The position numbers were made by a program, and so were the translations under genes. 64,000 bases of DNA from SXXH01 sp041165735 (GTDB lineage Bacteria > Planctomycetota > UBA1135 > GCA-002686595): assembly GCA_046341775.1 (NCBI GenBank), contig JBKDQQ010000189.1, forward strand, positions 1-64,000, in the 5' to 3' direction. The notes beneath the pieces are model-generated. The model did no database searches, was not told where the DNA came from, and saw only the letters and a list, made by a program, of their open reading frames with translations. Positions 38,908 to 46,314 of this stretch are shown piece after piece. Position 1 is the first letter of the stretch; each line of letters starts with the position of its first letter.

Positions 38908-38985
38908 TGGCAGGCCAGCAAGGATTCGAACCTTGAACCTACTGATTTGGAATCAGTCGCTCTAACCGTTAGGAGCTACTGGCCT
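38908..38985 (-). tRNA. tRNA-Trp (CCA)
   Basis: The minus strand starts AGGCCAG and ends CTGGCCT-G-CCA. The D-arm is GCTC...GAGC. The anticodon stem ACTGA/TCAGT closes TTCCAAA, giving anticodon CCA. The T-loop reads GGTTCGAATCC. Discriminator G is typical for tRNA-Trp. Confidence 0.95.
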
Positions 38986-39258
38986 TCCCGGACGCCACGC
39001 GCAGGGCTCGGCTGGCGGCCCTGAACGCGGCGCGCAGAGGATACGGTCCGCGCACGCGAGCGGCAAGGATCGCATCGAGCCGGGCTGCAATGGCGACGAG
39101 CCTTGGGTACAGTTGAGGGCTCGCAAGCCTCGCCCGGGCGCTCGCCGCGCGGGCTCGAGGCGCGGGGCGCCCAAGCCGCTCCGCCGCCAAGCCAACCGAA
39201 CTCGACCGATCGCGCCGCGCGCACGACACCTTCCCACTCTTCGACGCGCCCAGCCACG

Positions 39259-40698
39259 ATGCGCTCCGACTCCTCGTCACAGCACCTGCGTCCGCGCACC
39301 GTGCCCGCCGACCAAATCGATGTGTCCGCCCTCGACCCCGCCGCGTTGCGTGTCGTCGCGCGCCTGAAGGACAAGGGCCACGAGACCTACCTCGTCGGGG
39401 GCTGCGTGCGCGACCTGCTGATCGGCCGCCGCCCGAAGGACTTCGATGTCGCCACCAGCGCGCATCCGCGCCAAGTGAAGAGCCTCTTCGGCAACGGCCG
39501 CATCATCGGCCGGCGCTTCAAGCTGGTGCACATCCACTACAACGGCAAGGTCATCGAGACGGCCACTTTCCGGCGCGAGCCGGCGCACAAGGAGGGCGAA
39601 CTGCTCGATTTGGAAGCCGTCGAGCCGGAACTGGCGGAACTCGAAGGGCAGGTGGCCTCCGAACAGCCTCCCGAGGCGCCCAAGAAGGCCTCCAAGCCCA
39701 AGGCCGCCGACCTCGACGCGTTGCTGATCACCGAGGACAACGAGTACGGATCCGCGCAGGAGGATGCGCTGCGCCGCGACTTCACGGTCAACGCGCTGTT
39801 CTACGACCCGAAGAACCACGAGATCATCGACTGGGTCGGCGGACTCGAGGACTTGGAGCGGGGCGTGCTGCGCACGATCGGCGATCCCGACATCCGCCTC
39901 GCGGAGGATCCGGTGCGCATCCTGCGCGCCATCAAGTTCGCCACGCGCCTCGGATTGCGCATCGACGAATCCACCTGGCTGTCGATGTGCAGGCACGCCC
40001 CGCGCTTGGCGCGTTCGGCGCCGCCGCGCGTCCTCGAGGAGATCCTGCGCCTGTTGCGTTCCGGCTCGGCCTTGGGCGCCTTCCGCATGCTGCGGGCCTG
40101 CGACGCCTTGCGCGTGATCCTCCCGGCGGTCGACGAGTACCTCGGGGACAAGGACGACCCGCACGCCGCCGCGCGTGGCGAGACTTTCTGGCGCCTCCTC
40201 GAGGCGCTCGATGGCGAGGTCCACCAAGGCGGCGAGCCCGCCACGGCGGTGCTCGTCGCCCTCCTGTTCCTGCGCATCGTCGAACGCGAGTGCGATCCCG
40301 ACACCCGCCTCGGCCCGGGTCCTGTGCCGGAGCTCCACGAAGTCGCCGGCGAAGTGCTCGAGCCCGTCGCCATGCGCACCCGCCTGCCGCGCAAGGACGT
40401 GGCCAGGGCGCGGCGCCTGCTGGTCATGCAGCGGCGGTTCCACCAGACCCCGTCCAAGCGCTTCCGGCCGCTGGTGTTCGCCGCCTCCGAGGATTTCGAG
40501 GAGGCCTTGCTCCTCTTCAAGCTGCGCGTCGCCGCCCGCGGGCAGGGTTGGGACATCTACGAGGGTTGGCGCGAGCGGCGCAGTCAGGCGTTGGAGGCGG
40601 CCCCTGAAGCGGTGGCGACCGAGCGCAAGAAGGCGCGCCGCCGCCGCCGGCGCCGTCGCGGCGGTGCTTCCAACCGGGCAGGGGCTTCTGGAGCCTGA
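39259..40698 (+). CDS. pcnB: Poly(A) polymerase / tRNA nucleotidyltransferase family protein
   Basis: A 479-residue class II nucleotidyltransferase. The catalytic head has YLVGGCVRDLLIGRRPKDFD near residue 43, the metal-binding Asp pair being KDFDVAT, and RRDFTVNALFYD further on. An acidic/Lys insert of about 40 residues (ELEGQVASEQPPEAPKKASK) splits the head and is probably disordered. The C-terminal Arg-rich tail (ARRRRRRRRGG) suggests RNA binding and favours PcnB over CCA-adding activity. All tRNAs in this window encode CCA, which fits. ATG at MRSDSSS chosen as the first start after a low-complexity leader. Confidence 0.82.
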   Translation: MRSDSSSQHLRPRTVPADQIDVSALDPAALRVVARLKDKGHETYLVGGCVRDLLIGRRPKDFDVATSAHPRQVKSLFGNGRIIGRRFKLVHIHYNGKVIETATFRREPAHKEGELLDLEAVEPELAELEGQVASEQPPEAPKKASKPKAADLDALLITEDNEYGSAQEDALRRDFTVNALFYDPKNHEIIDWVGGLEDLERGVLRTIGDPDIRLAEDPVRILRAIKFATRLGLRIDESTWLSMCRHAPRLARSAPPRVLEEILRLLRSGSALGAFRMLRACDALRVILPAVDEYLGDKDDPHAAARGETFWRLLEALDGEVHQGGEPATAVLVALLFLRIVERECDPDTRLGPGPVPELHEVAGEVLEPVAMRTRLPRKDVARARRLLVMQRRFHQTPSKRFRPLVFAASEDFEEALLLFKLRVAARGQGWDIYEGWRERRSQALEAAPEAVATERKKARRRRRRRRGGASNRAGASGA

Positions 40699-41376
40699 CA
40701 AGCGGCTTTGCTACCTCCGTGGCGTCAATGGGTTATGTGCCTCGCTCGAGTCCCGTCCAAGGGCGGCAAGTAGGAATCTGGTTTTTTCTCGCGCAGCCCT
40801 TTTGTGGGGTAAGGTTCTTTGGTTCGGAAAGACCAGAAGCTTCCGGGAGTGCCGGTAGCGTCCAATGCCCCTAGGGCCCGGGTGTGATGCGGGAATGCGG
40901 TGCCTGCACACGCGAGAAACCCGGGAGGACGCCTCGCAGGTGCTCCCGCGCGGGGAAGCTTCGGTCTAGGCCAGGAAACTGGACGAGCCCGCCGGTGCGG
41001 CGAGGGCATAGACCTTCGTCGCACTGGCTCTTTTTTGGCCAATGGCGGCCGCCCATGCGGGACGGGCGTAGCCAGTCGACGGGCTGAGTCCAAAGCAGAG
41101 CCCCGCGAAGGGCGACCTCGCCCGCAAGCGACCTCGCCCGCAAGCGCCCTCGCCCAGAGACGACCTCGGCCGGAGACGAGGCCCGTCGGCCGGAGACGAG
41201 GCCCGTCGGCCGCCCGCTCCCCTCGAGGTATGCCTCGACCATGGGCTGGCCGGGCCGGTTGCTCCCCCCAACTCCACTGCGTCAGGCGTCGCGCGTCGGC
41301 TCGGAGTTCGAAGCTCGGGCCGGGTGCACCTTCGGCTCCTCGCCCAGCACCAGCCCCAAGGCGTATCCTGCTGGCC
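40699..41376. other. Intergenic region between pcnB and an unknown gene
   Basis: About 680 bases. The first 300 contain an AT-richer run (40780-40830, with TTTTTT) but no recognisable RNA gene. The middle is a repeat array (41112-41211). I see no coding sequence I can support; the next gene's promoter probably lies in the last 150 bases. Confidence 0.5.
41112..41211. repeat. Short direct repeats, 16 and 20 bp
   Basis: Two identical GCGACCTCGCCCGCAA units, two related 16-bp units (GCGCCCTCGCCCAGAG and ACGACCTCGGCCGGAG), then a 20-bp unit ACGAGGCCCGTCGGCCGGAG and a partial second copy of it. The array lies in the pcnB downstream gap. Confidence 0.8.
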
Positions 41377-42558
41377 ATGCGTACGAGGCACTTGGCAGCG
41401 GTGGCTTTGCCCGCCTTGGCGTCGCTCCTCGCCGCTCCCGGGCCGGTTCGCGCCCAGGGCATGGCGTGCCTCGACCTGCTGGCGCAGGACGCGGCCTCCA
41501 AGCCGTCGGAGCCCACACCCGCCGAAGTCGATGCGCGCGCCAAGCGCGCCTTCGAGGCGCTCTCGGCGGCCGAGCGTGGCGAGGTGGTCGACTGGCTTTC
41601 GAGCACGATCGCGGGATTGAAGTGCTTCCGCGTCAATTTGATCGGACGCACGGTGGCGCAGTCGGAATCGACCGAGTCGGAGGCGCCCGCGCCTGCCGAG
41701 CGCACTTGGTTCGATCCCAAGGTGCACGCGCCGGCCCAGCCGATTCCGCGCCAGTTGGTGCGGGCTGGCGAGGCGCGCCACGACGCGCTGCTCAAGCGCT
41801 TCCGATTGGGCGCCGCGCGCGGCTGGAGCCCCGCGGCGAGCTACGATTGGGGTGCAGGTCGCATCGTGCGCGCGCGCGCGTCGGACGAGTCGCGACGCGT
41901 GTTCGAGAACGCGTTGCGCGGCCGCGCGCCGCGCGAAGATTGGGTCGAGGCGCTGGTCGAGGCGCGACTGGACGACGGTTCGCAGCGCAAGGCGCTCGCG
42001 GCCTTCGAGCACCTGTACACCGATCGCGCCGGCGGCGCCTTCGAGGGCGTGAGCCTGTACGACGCCTGGAAGAGCGGCGCGGACATCGAGATGCCTGACG
42101 TGGATGTGCTCGGCATCGTGCACGCGGTCAAGGGCGACTGGACCACCTGGACCGCCCCGGTGCCCGACCGGCAGCACGCGCGCCTGTACGAGACCGTCGG
42201 TGGATGGTTCGCCGAGGCGAAGGCGCATCGCGTGTTGCGCGTCGTGCTGGCGCGCTGCTTCCTCGACGCGGACGAACCGCTGCCCGACGGGTACGCCCAC
42301 CTGGCGCCGAACTTCCACTGCCTGTGGGACGAGCACGAGTCGGATCCCGCCAAATTGCTGGCGGCGCTGCCGTCCGCCGCCGGGCAGAAGGCGTGGGTGG
42401 AAGCGCTCGCCGCGCGCGTGCGCGCCGACCCCGCCGCGTGGGAGCGCGGGCAGGTGCGCATCGCGGCCCTGCGCCGCGACGCCGCGGAGGTGCGCGCGGT
42501 GGCCTTGTGGGTCCTCTCGGAGTACGGCGCCTACGAGCGGCTGGAGCCGAACAAGTAG
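41377..42558 (+). CDS. Secreted hypothetical protein
   Basis: A 393-residue protein with a signal peptide (LAAVALPALASLLAAPGPVRA) and no recognised domain. The mature part is largely helical (EVVDWLSSTIAGLKCF, RRVFENALRGRAP) with aromatic-rich turns (WTAPVPDRQHARLYETVGG). Two Cys occur near residues 32 and 82. The ATG immediately precedes the signal peptide. It stands alone between the repeat-containing gap and a convergent flavoprotein gene. I do not recognise it. Confidence 0.75.
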   Translation: MRTRHLAAVALPALASLLAAPGPVRAQGMACLDLLAQDAASKPSEPTPAEVDARAKRAFEALSAAERGEVVDWLSSTIAGLKCFRVNLIGRTVAQSESTESEAPAPAERTWFDPKVHAPAQPIPRQLVRAGEARHDALLKRFRLGAARGWSPAASYDWGAGRIVRARASDESRRVFENALRGRAPREDWVEALVEARLDDGSQRKALAAFEHLYTDRAGGAFEGVSLYDAWKSGADIEMPDVDVLGIVHAVKGDWTTWTAPVPDRQHARLYETVGGWFAEAKAHRVLRVVLARCFLDADEPLPDGYAHLAPNFHCLWDEHESDPAKLLAALPSAAGQKAWVEALAARVRADPAAWERGQVRIAALRRDAAEVRAVALWVLSEYGAYERLEPNK

Positions 42559-42576
42559 CCGCGTCGCGGCGCGTTT

Positions 42577-42592
42577 GTCAAATTGGTTTGAC
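42577..42592. terminator. Palindrome between convergent genes (GTCAAA-TTGG-TTTGAC)
   Basis: A 6-bp perfect stem extended by wobble pairs, overlapping the stop codon of the minus-strand flavoprotein gene. It may terminate both convergent genes, and its core resembles the palindromes near 5.6 and 62.4 kb. Confidence 0.45.
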
Positions 42593-43840
42593 GGCGTGCG
42601 CCGCCACCTCCGCCGTGGCGAAGGCGGCCTGGAAGTTCAGGCCGCCGATGGGGCCTTGCAGGTCCAGCAACTCCCCCACCACGTGCAATCCCGGCGCGCC
42701 GCGCACGCGGCACGTGCCCGGATCGACCTCCGACAGGTCGAGGCCCCCGGCGGTCACTTCCGCGTGGTCGAAGCCGCGCGTGCCCTCGATCGGGATGCGC
42801 AGGGACTTGAGGGCAACCGCGAGCGCATGGCGCGCCGGCTTCGCCAGCGCGTTGGCGCGCATGTCCGGCGCGATCCCGGCTTGCGCGAAGGCCGCCTCCA
42901 GCACGCGCCGCGGAGCATCCAATTCGAGCGCCTTGGCGAGCAGCGGCCCGCCCGGTCGCGCCGCCGCGGCGAGCATGCGCTCGCGCAAGTCCTCGTGGGA
43001 GCGCGACGCGCACACGTCGATCGTCAGCTCCGCCTCGCAGGCGCGCCCCTCTTCCTCGGCGCGCGCGAAGGGTTCCGACAGGTCCATCGGCCCGGGACCG
43101 GAGAGGCCAAGATGCGTGAACAGCGCCGGGCGCGTCCTCTCGGCCAGCACGCGGCCCTCGGCGGACACGAGACGCACGACCGCTTCCTCGAGCGCGATGC
43201 CGGCCAACTCCTGCACCCAGCTCGCACCCGAGACGAGCGGCACCAGCGCCGGCACCGGCCGCACGAGCCGCAGCCCCAGGGATTCCAGCCACGGGTAGGC
43301 GTCGCCCGTCGTGCCGGTCTTCGCGTAGCTGCGCCCGCCGAGCGCCAGGACGACCTGCGGCGCGACGATGCTGCCCGCCCCTTCGATCTCCACTTTCCAC
43401 GCCTCGCCGTCGCGCCTGAGCGCGCGCACCGCCTGCTCGTAGCGGATCTCCACGCCCCCCTCGAGCGCCCAAGCAACGAGGGCGTCGCGCACATCCCGCG
43501 CCCGCCCCGAGGCCGGGAAGATCTTCTCCCACGGCGCCTCCACGGTCGGCACCCCCAAGGCGTGAAAACGCTCGCGCACCGCCCGCGGCGGCAGGACCCT
43601 GAAGCCGTGCTTGAGGAAGCGCTCCCCGCGCGGACCGAACAACCTGGCCGCCTCGGCCGGTCCGAGGGTCGTGGTCAGGTTGCAGTGCGTGCCGCCGGAC
43701 GCCAGCACCTTGGTGCCGGCGCGCGGGGTCTTTTCGAGCAGCAGCACGCGGCGACCGAGTTCGGCGGCGCGGGCGGCGCACCACAAGCCGGCGGCGCCGG
43801 CGCCGACGATGACCAGATCGGGGGGGCGCAACGCCGCCAA
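42578..43840 (-). CDS. HI0933-family NAD(P)/FAD-dependent oxidoreductase
   Basis: A roughly 420-residue flavoprotein of the HI0933/BaiN group. Motifs: DLVIVGAGAAGLWCAARAAE for FAD, then LLEKTPRAGTKVLASGGTHC (the Lys/Gly block of this family), VVLALGGRSYAKTGTTGDAY and, at the C terminus, GGLDLSEVDP with LHVVGELLDLQGPIGGLN. No ATG precedes the FAD motif; a TTG at 43840 or 43831 is the likely start, so the N terminus is uncertain. The reaction is not known from the sequence; relatives act on bile-acid or thiol substrates. Confidence 0.85.
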   Translation of the reverse strand: MAALRPPDLVIVGAGAAGLWCAARAAELGRRVLLLEKTPRAGTKVLASGGTHCNLTTTLGPAEAARLFGPRGERFLKHGFRVLPPRAVRERFHALGVPTVEAPWEKIFPASGRARDVRDALVAWALEGGVEIRYEQAVRALRRDGEAWKVEIEGAGSIVAPQVVLALGGRSYAKTGTTGDAYPWLESLGLRLVRPVPALVPLVSGASWVQELAGIALEEAVVRLVSAEGRVLAERTRPALFTHLGLSGPGPMDLSEPFARAEEEGRACEAELTIDVCASRSHEDLRERMLAAAARPGGPLLAKALELDAPRRVLEAAFAQAGIAPDMRANALAKPARHALAVALKSLRIPIEGTRGFDHAEVTAGGLDLSEVDPGTCRVRGAPGLHVVGELLDLQGPIGGLNFQAAFATAEVAAHAVKPI

Positions 43841-44347
43841 TGATGCTGGCCCCGATCGTTGTGCGCAACTTGGCCAGGGGTTGGCGCGCCGTCGCGGGGA
43901 ATTCCGGTGCGCATGCCACGGTCGGACCCTGGAGCGCGTCCATGCAAGGAAGGACGCGTGCAAGCATCGCGCGCCGCCGTGGCCGCGCCGAGGTCTGGAG
44001 CCGCAAGGGCCAGGGTCGGCAGCGCACCACGCGGCAAGGGTGGCGCCGCCAGCCGCGCGTCGTCGCGCGGATGCCCCACGAAGGTCCCGTGATGGTCGAG
44101 CGCGACCCGTGCGCCGGAACGCAGGAAATCGGCTCTGGCGCGCCGCGCCGGGCTGGTCGTGATGGACATCCGCAGGCCTCGAAGCCCGCCTGTCTGCCCC
44201 AACGCGGCCCGGACCTGCTGCTGAGCGCGATCCCATCAAGACGAAGACGCTCGATCGCCCCGCGGCGTGGCAGTCTGCGCCGAATTAGCCGTCCTGCGCG
44301 TGTTGCAACCGCGACTGGCGCGCGCACAATCATCGGGGCCAGCATCC
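43841..44347. other. Divergent intergenic region
   Basis: About 500 bases between the flavoprotein and the NicO-like gene. An open minus frame crosses it (about 43675-44202) but has low-complexity Arg/Pro content and overlaps the flavoprotein start, so I do not call it. No repeat or RNA seen. Confidence 0.45.
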
Positions 44348-44944
44348 ATGGAATCCGCTCCCCTCCTCGCCACGGCCCTCGGTCTATGGGCCGGCATCCT
44401 GCACGCCGTCGGCGGCCCCGACCACCTCGCCGGCGTCGCCCCGCTCGCCGCTCGCGCGCGCACCCACGCCTGGCGCGCGGGTGCGGCTTGGGGATTGGGG
44501 CACGCCTTGGGAGCCGCGGCCGCGGCCTGCGTCGCCTTGGCGTTGCGCGAGCGACTGCCGGGATTCGAAGAGGTGATCTCCAGTTGGAGCGAGCGGATCG
44601 TCGGCGTGATCCTGTGCTTCGTGGGCGCCTTGGGCCTCTCGGGGGCCCTGCGGAGGCGCTTGCACGACCATGAAGCTCCGCGCGGGGCGCTGGGACTGGG
44701 TTTCGTGCACGGCGCCGCGGGATTGTCGCACCTGTGGGCCGTGTTGCCGGCGCTGGCCTTGCCCGGCGTCGTGGCGCCAGCCTGCTACCTCGGCGGGTAC
44801 GCATTCGGGGCCCTCGTCCTCGTGTGCGCCTCGGCGCACGCCATCGGCCGCGCCGGAGAGCGCTTCGGCGACCACGGCATCGAGCGCATCGCCTCCGGCG
44901 CGAGCCTCGTCGTGGGCGCTTGGTGGCTCGTGGCCTCGGCCTGA
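44348..44944 (+). CDS. NicO/UreH-like membrane protein, possible nickel/cobalt permease
   Basis: A 198-residue integral membrane protein with about six helices. The first helix has LHAVGGPDHLAGVAPLA, and a second HGAAGLSHLW motif follows near residue 122, which is the pattern of the UreH/NicO nickel-cobalt transporter group (HAxxGPDHL). Histidines and aspartate in helices could bind a divalent metal. A link to the cobalamin genes at 8-12 kb is tempting but the loci are 32 kb apart. Membrane topology and substrate are inferred. Confidence 0.68.
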   Translation: MESAPLLATALGLWAGILHAVGGPDHLAGVAPLAARARTHAWRAGAAWGLGHALGAAAAACVALALRERLPGFEEVISSWSERIVGVILCFVGALGLSGALRRRLHDHEAPRGALGLGFVHGAAGLSHLWAVLPALALPGVVAPACYLGGYAFGALVLVCASAHAIGRAGERFGDHGIERIASGASLVVGAWWLVASA

Positions 44945-44952
44945 ACCTGACC

Positions 44953-44980
44953 GCGAGCCTGGCGCCGGCGCCAGGCTTGC
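44953..44980. terminator. Hairpin between convergent genes
   Basis: A palindrome of 14 positions per arm (GCGAGCCTGGCGCC and GGCGCCAGGCTTGC, one wobble pair) with no spacer, so the loop forms by opening the central bases. It lies between the NicO-like gene and dusB, which converge. Likely a bidirectional terminator. Confidence 0.55.
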
Positions 44981-45037
44981 GGGAGTCTTCCGCGCCTGCG
45001 CGGCGGTGCTCGCGACCTGCGCGCCGCAGGCGCACCT

Positions 45038-46291
45038 TCAGCCGCCGGAGATCTCGTCCTCGAACCCGGCTTCTCCCTCGCCCTCGGCTTCGCACGGCGG
45101 TCGGTCGTCGTCGCGCGAGTCCAACCAGCCATGCGGCAGCGCGACCTGCTTCTGCGCGCCGGCCTTGCCGCGGATCGCGCGCAGCGCGTTCATCGGGAAT
45201 TCCTCGTCCATGTCGAGGCGCGCCAGCGCGGCGTGCAGCTCGTCGAGGGTCTCGACGCGCACCAGCGCCTCGCGCACCGCGCTCGATCCGCGGAAGCCCT
45301 TCGTGTACCACGCGCACCACTTGCGCATCTGGCGCATGCCCATCTCGGGACCGAAGAACTCGATCAGGAGGCGCGCATGCTCGTCGAGGATGGCGCACAC
45401 CTCGCGCAGGTTCGGGGGTCTTGGCGTCGGCCGACCATCGATCACGGCCGCGAGTTCCGCGAACAGCCACGGCCTGCCGAGGCATCCGCGGCCCACGATG
45501 ACCCCGTCGCAGCCGGTCGCGCGCAGCATGCGCAGCGCGTCCGTCGCCTCCCAGATGTCGCCGTTGCCGAGCACGGGGATCGTCCGCACGCGCGACTTGA
45601 GCTCGCCGATCGCGTCCCAATCCGCGCAGCCCGAGTAGAGCTGCTGCGCCGTGCGCGCATGCAGGCCGATCGCCGCGCATCCTTCCTCCTGCGCGATGCG
45701 ACCGGCGTCGAGGCAGGTCGGAAGCTCGTCGGACACTCCCTTCCTGACCTTGATCGTCAGGGGCACCTGTCCAGCGCCCTTGACAGCCGCGCGCACGATG
45801 TTGGCGAGCAGGCGAGGCTTGAGCGGGATGGCGCTGCCTCCGCCGGAGCGCGTCACCTTCGGCACGGGGCAGCCGAAGTTCATGTCGAGGTGGTCGACGC
45901 CGGAGTCGGCCAGGCTGCGAGCCATCTCGCCGGCCTCCTCCGGGTCGGAGGCGTACATCTGCACGCTGCGCGGCGCTTCGTCGGGGCGGGAGTCCGCCAA
46001 GAGCCTCGTCAGGCGGTTGCCGCGCAAGTAGCCCTTGGCCGAGATCATCTCCGACACGTACAAGCCCGCGCCGAAGCGACGGCAGAGCTTGCGGAACGGG
46101 TAGTTCGTCACGCCGGCCATCGGCGCCAGCACCACCGGCGGCCACACGCTCAAGCGCCCGATGGCGAGCGGGCGGAACTCCGCCGGGGCGGCGCTGGGCG
46201 TCGCGGCGTTGCGCGCGGACACCCACGGAGGCTGGACGGCGCCGGACGCATCGGCGGCGGATCCCTCCGACCGACCGTGCGCGCCGTGCAT
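45038..46291 (-). CDS. dus: tRNA-dihydrouridine synthase
   Basis: A 417-residue FMN-dependent enzyme reducing uridines in tRNA. Motifs: VVLAPMAGVTNYPFRKLCRR near residue 44, MNFGCPVPKVTRSGGGS, IKVRKGV, HARTAQQLYSGCADWD and VLGNGDIWEATDA, then IVGRGCLGRPWLF. The Cys in GCPVP is the catalytic acid. The N-terminal 40 residues and the acidic C-terminal tail (ECEAEGEGEAGFEDE-like) are extra. It follows the amidohydrolase-like gene by 23 bases. DusB is the closest subgroup by pattern, but not certain. Confidence 0.92.
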   Translation of the reverse strand: MHGAHGRSEGSAADASGAVQPPWVSARNAATPSAAPAEFRPLAIGRLSVWPPVVLAPMAGVTNYPFRKLCRRFGAGLYVSEMISAKGYLRGNRLTRLLADSRPDEAPRSVQMYASDPEEAGEMARSLADSGVDHLDMNFGCPVPKVTRSGGGSAIPLKPRLLANIVRAAVKGAGQVPLTIKVRKGVSDELPTCLDAGRIAQEEGCAAIGLHARTAQQLYSGCADWDAIGELKSRVRTIPVLGNGDIWEATDALRMLRATGCDGVIVGRGCLGRPWLFAELAAVIDGRPTPRPPNLREVCAILDEHARLLIEFFGPEMGMRQMRKWCAWYTKGFRGSSAVREALVRVETLDELHAALARLDMDEEFPMNALRAIRGKAGAQKQVALPHGWLDSRDDDRPPCEAEGEGEAGFEDEISGG

Positions 46292-46314
46292 CGTCGACGG
46301 GTCGCCCACGGCGC

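Noticed and set aside
40699..41376. Small RNA gene (SRP RNA, RNase P or 6S)
   Set aside because: I looked for conserved cores such as the SRP GGAA tetraloop helix and the RNase P GAGGAAAGTC and found none.
43675..44202. Minus-strand gene between the flavoprotein and the NicO-like gene
   Set aside because: The frame is Arg/Pro/Ala low-complexity, overlaps the flavoprotein's FAD motif in another frame and has no recognisable domain.
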